The translations under genes were made by a program, and so were the position numbers. Positions 1 through 12,400 of a DNA stretch of 64,000 nucleotides are shown here, in pieces. Source of the DNA: Paracentrotus lividus (taxonomy: Eukaryota; Echinodermata; Echinoidea; Camarodonta; Echinidae); contig CALNVZ010002974.1 of NCBI GenBank assembly GCA_940671915.1, positions 41,378,908-41,442,907 of the forward strand, given 5' to 3'. Positions within the stretch are counted from its first letter, which is position 1; the number at the start of each line of letters is the position of its first letter. Below the pieces are notes generated by a model that made no database searches, was not told the DNA's origin, and was given only the letters and a program-made list of their open reading frames with translations.

Positions 1-387
1 TCACTCAAGCATGAACGAACCTTTTTTTTAATTAATATGGCATTTGAAAGATAAGACTTCAGAGCATCTATCAACATCAAAATATAGATATCATGATTTG
101 AAACAAAAATTTGATAGACTCTTCAAAACTGTCCCGTTTTTATTGATACGCACTGTATTAATGCGACGGTGCAATAAAGCCCCTCTTTGTAAAAAGATTG
201 CTTACAACAATTTCTCTCTTTATTTTTTTTTCGGATCTGGATTATTTGAAGTTTATAATCAGCGATACAGTGCGTACTTGCGAGGAAGGGGTTGTTTCAG
301 AATTTGAAGTCTGTGCCCTAAATGTATTTCTTTTGCTGTATAGGCCTATATGACGTTATGATTAAGGATTGTCTGTAATTGAAGAGT

Positions 388-684
388 TTGTTTTGTTGCC
401 TTTGGTTATTTTAGGTAGACCATTGGCAGGTATACTGTCTGCTGCCAGTAAAGATATTTGGGCTAAAATGTATAATCTGTTGCGATGGAAGCGTCTGGTG
501 AAGCTGCGGTACGTTAAAATCTTCGGTAGATTGATTAAACACTATATTCGATCACCCATGGCTTTAGCATTCGGGTAGATCAGTGGCTATAGTGTGATGT
601 CTGCGGAAAAGAAAAAATGTTTGGGCCGAAATGTCTGTTACACAGTGTTTGTTTCGATGGAAACGTCTGATGAATCGTTAATCT
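388..684 (-). repeat. Decayed tandem copies of the Q-rich tail coding segment
   Basis: Two segments, about 388-520 and 555-680, resemble the terminal exon segment around 715-850: each has (c/t)tttggttatt or gcattcgggtagatcag, then a ctgtctgc or atgtctgcgg block, then tgg-aa-cgtctg(a/g)tga. Spacing is about 165 bp. They carry stops and indels in the gene frame, so they look like old duplications of coding sequence now lying in the 3' flank or UTR. Confidence 0.5.
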
Positions 685-1040
685 CTACCGTAAGTTGACT
701 GTAAGCCCTGAGTTATGCCGCCCTTGGTTATTCGGGTAGATCAGGGGTTGGTATGCTGTCTGCTCCGGATGATGTTGTTGGGGTGGCTGTTGCGATGCGA
801 TAATCTGCTGCCGTGGAAATGTTTGTTGATGATGCGGCACGTTCATCTGCGGCGGTTGAAATGTCTGATGATGATGTGGCACGTTCATCTGCTGCGGTTG
901 ATGTGTCTGCTGCAGGTGTAGATTCAGATTTTGCTGCTGCGGTATGAGATTTTGATTTTGTTGCTGATGATGTCCCTGCTGTTGTAAGATGGCCGTGTAA
1001 GGAGGTGAGCGGTCCGTATGTACATCTGATACGCTTTGCT
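685..1040 (-). CDS. Gene A terminal coding exon: Q/H/P-rich cytoplasmic tail
   Basis: Acceptor catttttcag opens this exon; the stop is at 685-687. About 118 residues, low complexity in Q, H and P. It carries SPPYTAIL near its start (a PPY motif, which can bind WW domains in other proteins) and two tandem copies of a ~14-residue unit beginning QMNVPHH. The same strand is open in a second frame for much of this stretch, but only this frame fits the phase of the 31-nt exon. No poly(A) signal was assigned. Confidence 0.7.
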
Positions 1041-3431
1041 CTGAAAAATGGGGATGAAACATTGCAATGAAATAGGCCTTTGGTTATCATAATCATGACC
1101 AATAATATTTTTTTTTCATGGTAAACTTTTAATCCTGTATAATGCAATATCGTCTCTGTCGTGTCAAAATTTTAAATCGGTATCCGAGTCTGAGCATTAT
1201 TTCACCCCAAACGTGTATATTTGGCAGGATTTCGTGCCATTGTTATGTTGATACTCGGAAAGTGTCACCGAATCCAAGTTTTAAAAAAAAATCAGGTGAC
1301 CTAGGAGTCCGAGTTGTTTTCGCTCGGAAGAGGTTTACTCCCTGCTGTCGACATTTGTGACACTTTCAAAAGTAATAAAAGTATGATTACATGTATACAT
1401 TTTCAGAAGAAAAAAAAAAGAAAACAAATTAAATGTTTTAAAATGAAAATGTTCTTGATGGTAATATGATATCGCAATTACGTCATTAATTTTAGTGAAA
1501 ATTGTTCAAAGTAATTTATTAACAGAGAGTACATATGTGATTAAAAAAAAAACATAGGTTTGCTTCTTATCCATTACGTCGGGGAAAATTCACAAATCAT
1601 CGTTGTACTTTTAATGATAATCTAGTGATGGTATACTCACGTGTTGAAGCCACCACTGGATACTGGTTGACCTATCACGAACATGAAATAGATAGAAAAA
1701 ATAAAAATAAATCGATTTTCATTATCAAAGCATTTTGTGGATCATTTGCGATGATATAAAATGTTTATTTCATAATCTTGTTTTTGCTCAAAAACCAATA
1801 ATATAATTAGAATATATTCAGAAATTAAATTGGAATTAATACGGTTTTCATTTTAGAACAATACAAAGCTATGAGCAGGCTGAACCCAAGTGTTGGATGA
1901 CTACAAAAAATAAACAATTATTGTTTTTTACTGCAGTGATTTCTTGTGTTGTTGTCGGAGATGGTGGTGATGACTGGTCGCAACAAACCCCACCACAACC
2001 AAAGGCTGATCCTATGATAGCTACAACCATCTCAATTAAACCGATAAAAGTCATCATTACGTCTGATGAAGTGCGGCCCTCCTGTAAATCAATAAGAAAC
2101 AATTTTAAAAATGTCTATGATTATATTAGAATATTGGTTTCTGATGTTTCAGAACTTTATTGTTACCGTATATACGGTATCCGAATTTCAAAGAGTAAAT
2201 TTTGAATAGGCCCTATTTATTTATTTTTGTTCATTTTATGTGAAACTTTGAATTAATAAAAAAAAAAAAATAATAAAATAAAAAAAAAATTTAAAGACAA
2301 ATGGGCTATGAACCATAAGACTATTAGACTAATTCCTTTACATGAGACTATTGTTTGAAATTCGTTCACACTATGTGGTACATACCATTAAAAAATTTAA
2401 CTGTTTGGACGAACTGTATTCACATTGTACACCAACAAACTCGAGTTTTAAAACAGTTTGCACACACTGTATTCAAAGTGTGGTCACACTGTGGATCACT
2501 GTGTTAGATTCGAGCTATTTAACGGTTTAGAAAACACTGTGTTCGCCATGTGGCAAACGCACTTTTCACCTTTAATCCATCTAGGCAGGGTATTTCATTG
2601 TCCAAGCTGTAACAGGGTTGAAATACACCGATTGGAGCAGATATGGCCCCAACTAGCATCGTGAAAAAGGCGATGATAGCGGAAAGTATAGACATTGTTA
2701 TGTACGCTGAAATCTGTCAAAGACAAAGAAAATGTTATTAATGGTTGTCAAAATCATTAGTTACAAATAGGCAAAGCTATTAGTTTCGGGAAAGATATTG
2801 GCGTATGTAAATATAAAATCCTTGATGTCCGTTTTCTGGATTCCAATACGGCCGCCATGTAAATTTTTGTCAATAATTAAGCAGGTATGCAATACAAATT
2901 GAATTTCTAAACATTTGTTTTATGTGAAAACAAGGGATCAAATAAAACGATGACTGAAAGCTTCAGAACGGCTGGTGCTTAAAAGTCAAATTGGCCAAGC
3001 AGTTTATTAGAGAGCTTTGCATCCCTTAAAATAGATCTGTGAATTACAGTATTTAGATAAGGATTGTATCTAATACAAATCTGGAACTTGAAGAGAGTGT
3101 GATAAAAACATCTAGTTTAAATAGTGAAAGAGTTACGCATGCAACGTCTGACCAAAAATGACGAGATAGCAGAAGATATACAATATAATATATACTGGTC
3201 TGTTAGGAAACACTATACGGTCGTGTAAATATACTGTAAGCGCTTTGGTCTTCACAGGTAAAGCGCTTTATAAGAAACCGGTATTATTATTATTATTATA
3301 ATATATATATATATATATAGGCGAAATGAATGAAAAAGATGACTCGAAACGTAGTCATCTGTTTCATTCATTTCGCCTATACTAAATAAAAGATGGTTCA
3401 CTGCATAGCACGTTATTCAAGGGGCCCGTTT

Positions 3432-3474
<43 letters not shown>

Positions 3475-6400
3475 GTAAAATAAAGGGGAAAAAATCAATA
3501 CACCAATTTAGTACAATCAAACCGTATTAACCAAGTCTATACCCCAGCTTTAAGTTTTACACTATTAGCCTTATACTGCCAATGAAATGGGACAATTACC
3601 GCAATATGTGCAATTAAACATACCACTGATTTTCTCTTCCGGAAACTAGCAATACCCAGAATTCCAGCAGGTCCATAGCACTGTAAGAATTAATCAATTT
3701 TTGACAAATGTATAAACATGTACAAAGGTATGTTTTCGTATACGTGGGAAATCCATTGTATGGATATGGATGTGGGTATATTATTAAATATTTAGTGTCT
3801 ATAGTGTAGAAGTCACGGACTCATAAAGTATATACCAGTTTTATTTTATAAATATTCTTTGATTGCGAAGATATCATTCTACACCCTTGATCAAGCTGCA
3901 GAGCAATAGTACCTTCAGGATTTTGTTTAAATTTTATTATTATTTGGGACCTTCAGGTAAATGTGGGTTAAGTAGCAGAACAACTTTACTATATTAATCA
4001 TTCTTATAATATAGTGAATCTAGTGTAGTGGGAAAGGTGAACCATGGGTCAACAAAATAATTGTGAGCTTTCAAATTATTTTCAAGGTACTTATTAAGAG
4101 TTTTATAGTAGGGCGCCCTTTCTTTGACTTCGAGATAGTTACGACTTCAAAAAGCTGAGAAAAAATCCCTCCAAATTTCTGCAAACGGACTTTATATAGA
4201 GAAATAAAAGGATTTGGAACCTTCAGTGATATCTAGAGCAACAACTGGTAACATTTAGTTCAATCACATTTGTCCTAATTCGTTGAAATTTCATATTTGG
4301 ATTGCGACTTTTGGTGTTTGACTTTTCAAAATGGCGACCAGCATTGCCGGAGCTCCTTCCTACGCTAGCGCCACACAGACCGTCACGGCCGGCACACGGA
4401 CAGGCCCACAGAGAACAACGAGTGATGTTGGAGGTAAGCCCGTTTTCTTTAAGAGTAAAGATGTGCCAATCTTCAAAGACAGTGATCTCATGAGCCAAGA
4501 TGTATATAAAGCTTTAGAGAAAACGATCCCTACTTCAAAAATCAAAGGGATTCAAAAGATTGGAGGACTGTGGAGATTGTATCTCTTTGATCAAAAGGAT
4601 AGAATTCATCTTATCTCAAACGGACTCAACATCAGAACTTCATGTGTAACAGTTTATGATACTAACCCATACCTCCCCGCAAGCAATGAGAACCTGATAA
4701 GGTTAATGATAAAGGATATCCCATTATCCGTCCATGACACAACCATCGTACATGAACTAGAATCGAGAAAATATAAGGTGTCTAGTAAAGTCATTCTTCA
4801 AAAACTCAGAGTCGACGGAAAGCTCACCGACTGTCTAACAGGGGATCGTGTCATTTACATCGAGAAACCATCCCAACCCGTCCCGAGATTCGTTTACTTT
4901 GGGTCTTTCAAGGGCCGTGTTTTCCACCCGAATCAGATACAATATGACAACGCAAACTTGGTGTGCTCGAATTGTCTCCAAAAGGGGCACCATCGCTCGT
5001 CGTGCAAGACGCCGGTTGTTTGCAAGGGCTGTGGGAACCCTGGCCACTACCAGCGAGACTGCGTAGTTCCTATGACAACACCGGTAACCACTACTACCAC
5101 AGCAAGTACGCCGCCCACCACCAACGCTACTTTTGTTTCTGTTGGTGAAGCAGCCCCTTCCACCGACCATCCGTCAACTACTGCTAGCGTTTCGAGTTCA
5201 CCTATTCCAGCCAATCATGCGTCGACTGTTGTCGAAAATTTCATTCAACAAGGAGTCCCCCCCCGCTGCTACAGCTGCAAATCTTCATGTGAACTGATCC
5301 GATATGATCCTGCTGATCATGACTACGAGTCATTTGCACATAGCGATGTGACGACGCACACAGTGATGACCCGCCGCTTTTATTGCTACGCCTTTAGATC
5401 AAGTCCCTCACGAGCACGACGAGACGTCCGAAACGCAACCAAATTACAAATTTCACTTCTGGCGATTCTTTGAAAAGTGAACTTTTTGGAAAAAAATAAA
5501 GTTGTCCTTTTTGTTTTAAGCTGACATTCATAATAGAGCATTGTCTGAAGTTTCATGAAATGCATTTTTTATCTTAATTTTACAAAGAACTCATTACTAT
5601 ATCACTCTTTCCAAGAAAATAATCAATGTTAAGTAAACAGTGTATATGTTGGTTAGGGAATGTACGACATTTACTTAAGCATGTAACTCTTATCTAGATG
5701 TAAATCACGAATGCTTACAAATAGAAGATATTATTGATAGTATACAGTTATAGGAGATGAAATAGAAATAAAATAAAAGAACTATACAACCGTCAATTTA
5801 CAATGGACTTAACCATGATTATGCTTATGGGACTAAACAAATTAAATTAAGAAACATATAGAAAATTTAAAGGAATAAGAGAGGGAAAAAACCTAACCCA
5901 TATAAACAATTATAAATTACGCAAAAACATATGTCGCCTAAAGAATAAGCTCTCATAACCTTCCTATAGAAACCGCAGACACAGACGACCGAATAAAGTC
6001 CATCACACCTAAAATTTGTAATGAATGTAATACTGGGAAAATTGGGACGAATACCATTTTATGATAGAATGTACAAAATATAGGATAGCAAGGGCAATAC
6101 TGTTTACCGATATAATTAAACTTAGGGGGAATTCAGAGAATTTAGTTGACGAAAACAGATTTATAGAAATAATGAAACTAGAAAATGAAGATATAATTAA
6201 CCTTGTGCTTAAATACTTCAAGAAAATAATAACCATCAGAGGAGAATTTTAATGTACATATTATATGAAAAAACTCATGAAATTTGTATCTAATTATTTT
6301 TTATATACATTATATATATTTGACATGTATTTATCACTATATTCATGAATTATTGTAAATTAAGTATGTCAAAATGATTACGATGGTTATATTAGAATTA

Positions 6401-9400
6401 TTTATATATATATTACTATATTCATTAATTATTGTAAATTAACTATGTCAAAATGATTACGATAATTATGTTAAAACTGTTTATAGATATATTATTAGTT
6501 TCCACTTTGATTAAGTCCGAATTATATGTATATATTACTATATTCATGAATTATTGTAAATCAATTATGTCAATATGAATATGATGATTATGTTAAAACT
6601 ATACTTGCATATATATATTATATATATATTTGTCAATATGATTTTGCATGTATTTATCACTATATTCATGAATTCTGGTAAATTAATTATGTCAATATGA
6701 TTACGATGGTTATGTTAAAATTATTTATATATATATATTACTATATTCATGAATTATTGTAAATTAATGATGTCAAAATGATTACGATGATTATGTGAAA
6801 ACTGTTTATAGATATATTATTTGTTTCCACCTTGATCAAGCCCGAATTATTTGTATATATTACTATATTCATGAATTATTGTAAATCAGTTATGTCAATA
6901 TGATTATGATGATTATGTTAAAACTATACTTGTATATACTACATCCATTAACTATTATAATATTTTGTGCACTTTGATTATGTTCAACATGTTGAAAAAA
7001 TACCATGTACATTTTACTGGTGAAGTCTAATAAATTCAATTCAATTCAATTCAAATTGTTCATGCTCATTTGCATAAATTAACATGCAAAAAATTTGAAT
7101 AGAAAAATGGTACGTAAAATATCATTTGTTTGACCCTGACTTGATTGTATATGCTGGTCTCCTTACTTTGATTATTGTCATTATACCCTTTTTTTAACTT
7201 CATTCCTTTAAATTTAAATGAAAAATAACGGTGTTGAATTGATTGTTTTAAGATAATTAACTATAGAAATTGATTGCCATCAAATGTCACACACGTCCCA
7301 AAAACACGAAAAGTTAACGCCCCCCGAAAACCATGGTTCTATTATTATTACAATTTTTTCTCCAAAGCTAGATATAATGTGCCTTGCATCTCACCAAATA
7401 TGAAGCCATGATATCTTTTAATTTGGTTATTAATTAACTTTGAAATTGGTCACACCTATGGTCATGCCTTTAAAAAAGGGACCAGGCTATTCGGCCATTC
7501 TTTGAAAAGTGAACCTTTTGGGGACAAATAAATTTGCCTTGATTTAAAGCGCATATTCAAATAGAGCAATGTGCCTAGAAGTTTCATGAAACTGATGTTT
7601 TTTCGTGATTTTTGCAAATCAGCTCATTTCATAAATTAACATAAATGATAATTAAATGGAAAAAACTGTAAATAAAATATCATTTTTTTTTTTAACCCTA
7701 TACGAATGATATCTGACTTCCTTACTGGATACTGTCATATTTATTATTTACCTCGTATCCTTTAATTCTACCCCCCAAAATAAAGTTGTGTAAATTGGAA
7801 TTATATTAAGATAATCAACCCTGGAAATTAATTGCCTCAAATGTCACATAGCTACAAAGTAATCTAGAAAACACAAAAATTTTAGCCCCGTCTTAACCAT
7901 GGCTCTGAGTATTATATATAATTATTTCTCAAAGTAGATTAATGTACCTGCATCTCACTAAATATGAATCATAAGTTTTAATTTATTACTTTAATTACAA
8001 AACAAATTTGTCACACTACCGTGACGGCGCTGGGTGGGGCGTCAAAATTCTGTTATTTTCAACTTTCATGCTTAAATTAATTCAGATTTTAGCATATTCA
8101 TGCCCAAAATGGTTCTGCGAATAATTTTTGCCGAAAAAACAACAATAAAAATCAACAATAAAGAACAAAAACATAACAAAGAAAACAAGTTCGAAGAAAA
8201 AACCAAGAGAATCATAAGAAATCATAAAACAATGAAAACACAGAGCGAAATTTAGTTCGATATAAATTTTTTTTCCGAGTACAATTGTTAGGAATCCTAT
8301 GAAGATTGTGCAAACACAAAATTTAGCATTCACAGAAGCTTATTGTCCAAATTAGAACAAAATTATTGATTTCATGCAATGCGAAATTAGCATAATTATA
8401 TACAAATAAATATTATTATTTATGGGAAAATTAACATGCTTTCTTGTAGTTAACATCACAACACTACCATCGTGCAAATTTTCGGCGGCGACTCGCGCGA
8501 GTCAACGGCAAGATCTTACGGGGGCACATGGCCCCCCACCCCTCCCTACCCGCGCCCTCCCCCATATTGACAGCTACCGAAACACCCCATTGACTGACTA
8601 GGGTTTGAGTTCATAAAATTTTATTACCTCACGGATACAGTAATTGCTCAAAATGTACATTTATCTGCATAATACATAATAATATCATTTCTGTACAATT
8701 TCCATAGTCACACACGTGAACCCACTAAATGTCACACACGTGACCCGACATCACGAATAAAATAATAATGATTTAAAAAAAAATTTTTAGAGATGACTCC
8801 TATCCAGTGGTATTTTTCGTTAACAGTCCATAATGCATATCTCACAGCAAATAGAACATTTCATCATTTTAAAACTCACAGGAATTTTCAACAAAAATTG
8901 AACTTTCAAAATCATGCCGTCTGTGAAGTCACACACTGAACCCTACTTCTTTTGACCTCTGACCTTGAACATGGCATATTGTAAATATCAAGAAAATATT
9001 TACAAATGATAGCCTAAAAAATATATTGCATGATATAAACATTAAGATCAGATATTTTAAAATTGTTAGAGTTATACCTAATTAAAGTCAAGAATTTGCT
9101 AATTTCGGTCCACCACGTGACCAAGAATGGTCCTCTGTGGCGGTACCTCTTCACGGTAGATCGATCACCTTTCTTTTCAGAGTGCCCTTTTCTGAGCCAG
9201 TTGATCTGACTATTCAGATATCTCAGTCGATGCGCCTGAACTGAGACAAAACTCGATCAGCCATAACCTACAAGAGGAAAGCTACGAGTGAAAAAGAAAC
9301 TTCTTAAGAAAAAAATGAGTGACTTTTTGTACATACTAGTAACATTCGTATTACTTTATTTACTCTGTTTATTCATGTCACTTTTTAGTTTAATGTTAGG

Positions 9401-12400
9401 GGTAAGAAGACAAAGTGAAGAGAAGTCAAATTTTAGTTGGTTACAACACCAAAAAGCAAACATCATCTTATTCAAGAAACGATTGGACTCGGAAATTGAG
9501 AATATTGTTAAAACTGAATGGTGTGGTCCATGTTATTTTTCACATGGGACAAACCACTCTTCTGGAGTTGCGATCCTTTTATGAGAGTCTTGATATCGAT
9601 GATTACTAATGTCACACAAGGTGATAATGGAAGAACATTATTATAATGATCAATATCGAAATGTTTTTTACATTGCTTAATGTCTATGCTCCGACAAAGA
9701 AAAACAAAAGAGAAAGATTTTTCGTAATTTAGATCACTGTCTATTGATTATAAAAAATGACGCTATTGATTCCAACTTTATTTTTGGGGGATTGAATTGC
9801 TTTTAGAATCCTAAAATTGACGTCCAAAGTACGTATAGTGCGTACTACAAAAAACCAACAAATTTAGTAAACTTATGCGAAGATTCGCTATGTGACATAT
9901 GGCGTAAAGTGCACCAAAAAACTCAACAATATACATGGAGAAATCAGTCCTTGAAAATTGCATCAAGATTAGACTTTGGCTAATTGATAAAACTACTCAA
10001 TCCAAACTAATAACAACCGATATAAGACCGCCATTAAGCCGATCATAATGCTATATCATTGAAAATAAGAGTTGGAAATTTAAGAAGGCCAGGAATGGGA
10101 AGTCTGAATTGTAATATATTAATTAATGAGGATTATCAAAGGAATATTCGAAACATAATACATAATGTTGTGAAAAATCTGAATGCCTCTGATAAAATGG
10201 GAGTTACTTAAAATAATTGTAAGAGAATTCACTCAAAAAACATGTAAAAGATATCATGTAAAAAGAAAACCAAAAAGAGTTTGCGAGGAAAAACTAGCAA
10301 CTCTTGATAGTTTGATTAATGTTACTCAAGAAATTGTTAACTCGAACGGACTTATAGATCAGTAAAACAGAATAGAAACATTCAAAATCTAAGCAAAAGG
10401 TGCTGGTGTACGTGCTCGAGTAAGATGGATTGAAGAAGGTGAAAAGAGCACAAAGTATTCTTAGGTTTGGAAAAAAAGAAATATTAATAAAAAAGGTATT
10501 ACTCAATTAAAATCCGAGGATGGAAAATCATTATTGAAGACAGAAAAGATATATTAAAGAAGTTGTAAAGTATTATGCACACTCTATAAGAAAACTCTGT
10601 ACATTTTGAAGAAATGGAAGATTACGCAACCATCAAGATATACATTGTCTGAATAATGAGGATAGTAATATGTGATACGTCTGTCGAAATAGAGAGAAGT
10701 CGCAGATCAAGATCGGTAAATCGACAAACTAATAAAAAACTCAAAATTTTGAGGAAATTTTTTTATTATTTTCTGGTTCTACCATGCTTCATCTTTGCTC
10801 TGTAAAAAAATGAGTGAAAATGATAACGGGAAAGTGGTAAAAAAACAGTTTTTCGGCGAGTGTTTGTTTCGTCATAATTTTTTTTTCCGACATACAAGCG
10901 CACGTCCACGCTCATTTCCCCTCTCCGTTTAGCCCGCCCTTGCAACGCATGCTTTGTTTGTGACGTTCACGTTAGTGTGTGTGTATTTCTATTGGCTTTT
11001 GTTTCGTTTTGTGAACGAATAGCGAACTAAACTCTCTTTAGCTGCACTCAGCTGTGCGATGCCACACAACCTGCGTGTGAATAAAGCTGTTTCATCCGGA
11101 TAGCGGAGCACGCAAACGAATGTCAAATCTAACAATCGGGTGGGGGGGGGTTATGTGGGGAAAAGCTACTTATTGCTTGACTTAGCTATCTGGATCCAAA
11201 TGAATGTTAATTTCACATTTATTTTAGGGGCCGCGATATATGTTGTCCTGATGGAAATTAAACCTCCCTATAAACAAATTTGGTTCCATCAGGGAAACAT
11301 AGAGCACACAAAAGAGGTGACGTGATCATAATACTTCTGATACAAGTATTAGGTTAAAGTCTTAAGACGCGTAAGAGATGCTAATTTAAAATTAAAAAAA
11401 AAAAAATGGTTTTAAAATTGGTTGATATTGCATTATTGGAAACCAATGATCTAAGGGGGGGGAGTGGCAAATCAATCTAGTATAACTGCGGCTGGATCTC
11501 ACTTTTGGAACTACTTTAAACAACTTTAAGACGGCTTAGAAACAAGTTTGAGACGAGTTGTTGAGACGTCGCGGAGACGTCTCCGAGACGTTTCATGATC
11601 GCGGATACTACTTGAGACATTTCTCTGAAACTGCTTTGAAACAGATTTTGAAAACATCTCGGAGACTCTCCTCGACAGAATAAAGACGGAATAAACGTTA
11701 TCCGTCGCGAAAAATCGATTCCTTTGCGAAGACGTCTCCGCTATTTTTGTAAACAAATTGAAAATGTCGTGGAGATAATCTCGGAGACTTTCCTCGAGGA
11801 TAAAACGGGAATAAACTTTTATCCGTCTCGAAGAAACGATTCCGTTGTGAAGACGTCTCCGCTATATCACCCTTCACTTCGACAAAAGTTCCGTAAGAAT
11901 TTACACAAAATTAAACTTTAAACTTTAAGTTTTTAGTTTTTAAGATTTGTTTATTTGTTTTTCATATTTTCATATTTATATACCCTTTTTTAATTATTTG
12001 TCTTAGCCTTTGGCTACTATTTTGAATATTATTATCAATAAAGACAAATCTCACACCCAAATCAATTGACGTTATCAATTTAAGTTTAATTTTGCAAACT
12101 CGATCGGAACAAACTACCGATACAAACAGCGATGCCATAATAAAGAAGAAATGAGAGAAGAGAAACAAAGAGACAGAGAGAGAGAGAGAGGGAGATAGTA
12201 AGGAGTATGAATACCCCCCCCCCTATTTAAGTAAAGCGTCGACGGAGACACGGGGACCCGCTTGAGTAACACATAATGTGGTGAGTGACCCCCCCCCCCG
12301 GCTTTGAACGTAAGCCCCATTTTGACCAAAAAATAGGCAATCCAAATCCTCACACCCAATCAATTGGCGTTATCAATTAAGTTTAATTTTGCAAACTCGA

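Larger units (their letters stand above)
5461..8040. repeat. ~565-bp diverged tandem repeat, first unit interrupted by a LINE
   Basis: Unit 1 is split: 5461-5592 (attctttgaaaagtgaac, then tagagcattgt and gaagtttcatgaaa) and 7053-7495 (ctcatttgcataaattaacat, then taaaatatcattt and ccatggttct). Unit 2 at 7496-8040 carries the same landmarks in the same order. Shared words such as aaatgtcacac recur up to about 8750, so further decayed copies may lie there. The LINE fragment 5593-7052 sits inside unit 1. Confidence 0.65.

Noticed and set aside
728..1147. 139-codon minus-strand frame overlapping the Q-rich exon
   Set aside because: It is the other frame of the same low-complexity repeat. Only the 685-1040 frame fits the splice phase of the preceding exon.
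2342..2664. Cys/His-rich plus-strand frames
   Set aside because: They lie opposite gene A exon 3 and over short cacactgt repeats, with no domain pattern.
3318..3379. Hammerhead-type ribozyme suggested by the cgaaac loop and stem
   Set aside because: The conserved CUGANGA core is missing, so the catalytic fold is not supported.
5461..8040. Paired 565-bp repeats as LTRs of one retrotransposon
   Set aside because: The units are adjacent tandem copies with no internal gag-pol region and no TG...CA ends; the sequence between the split parts is an unrelated LINE fragment.
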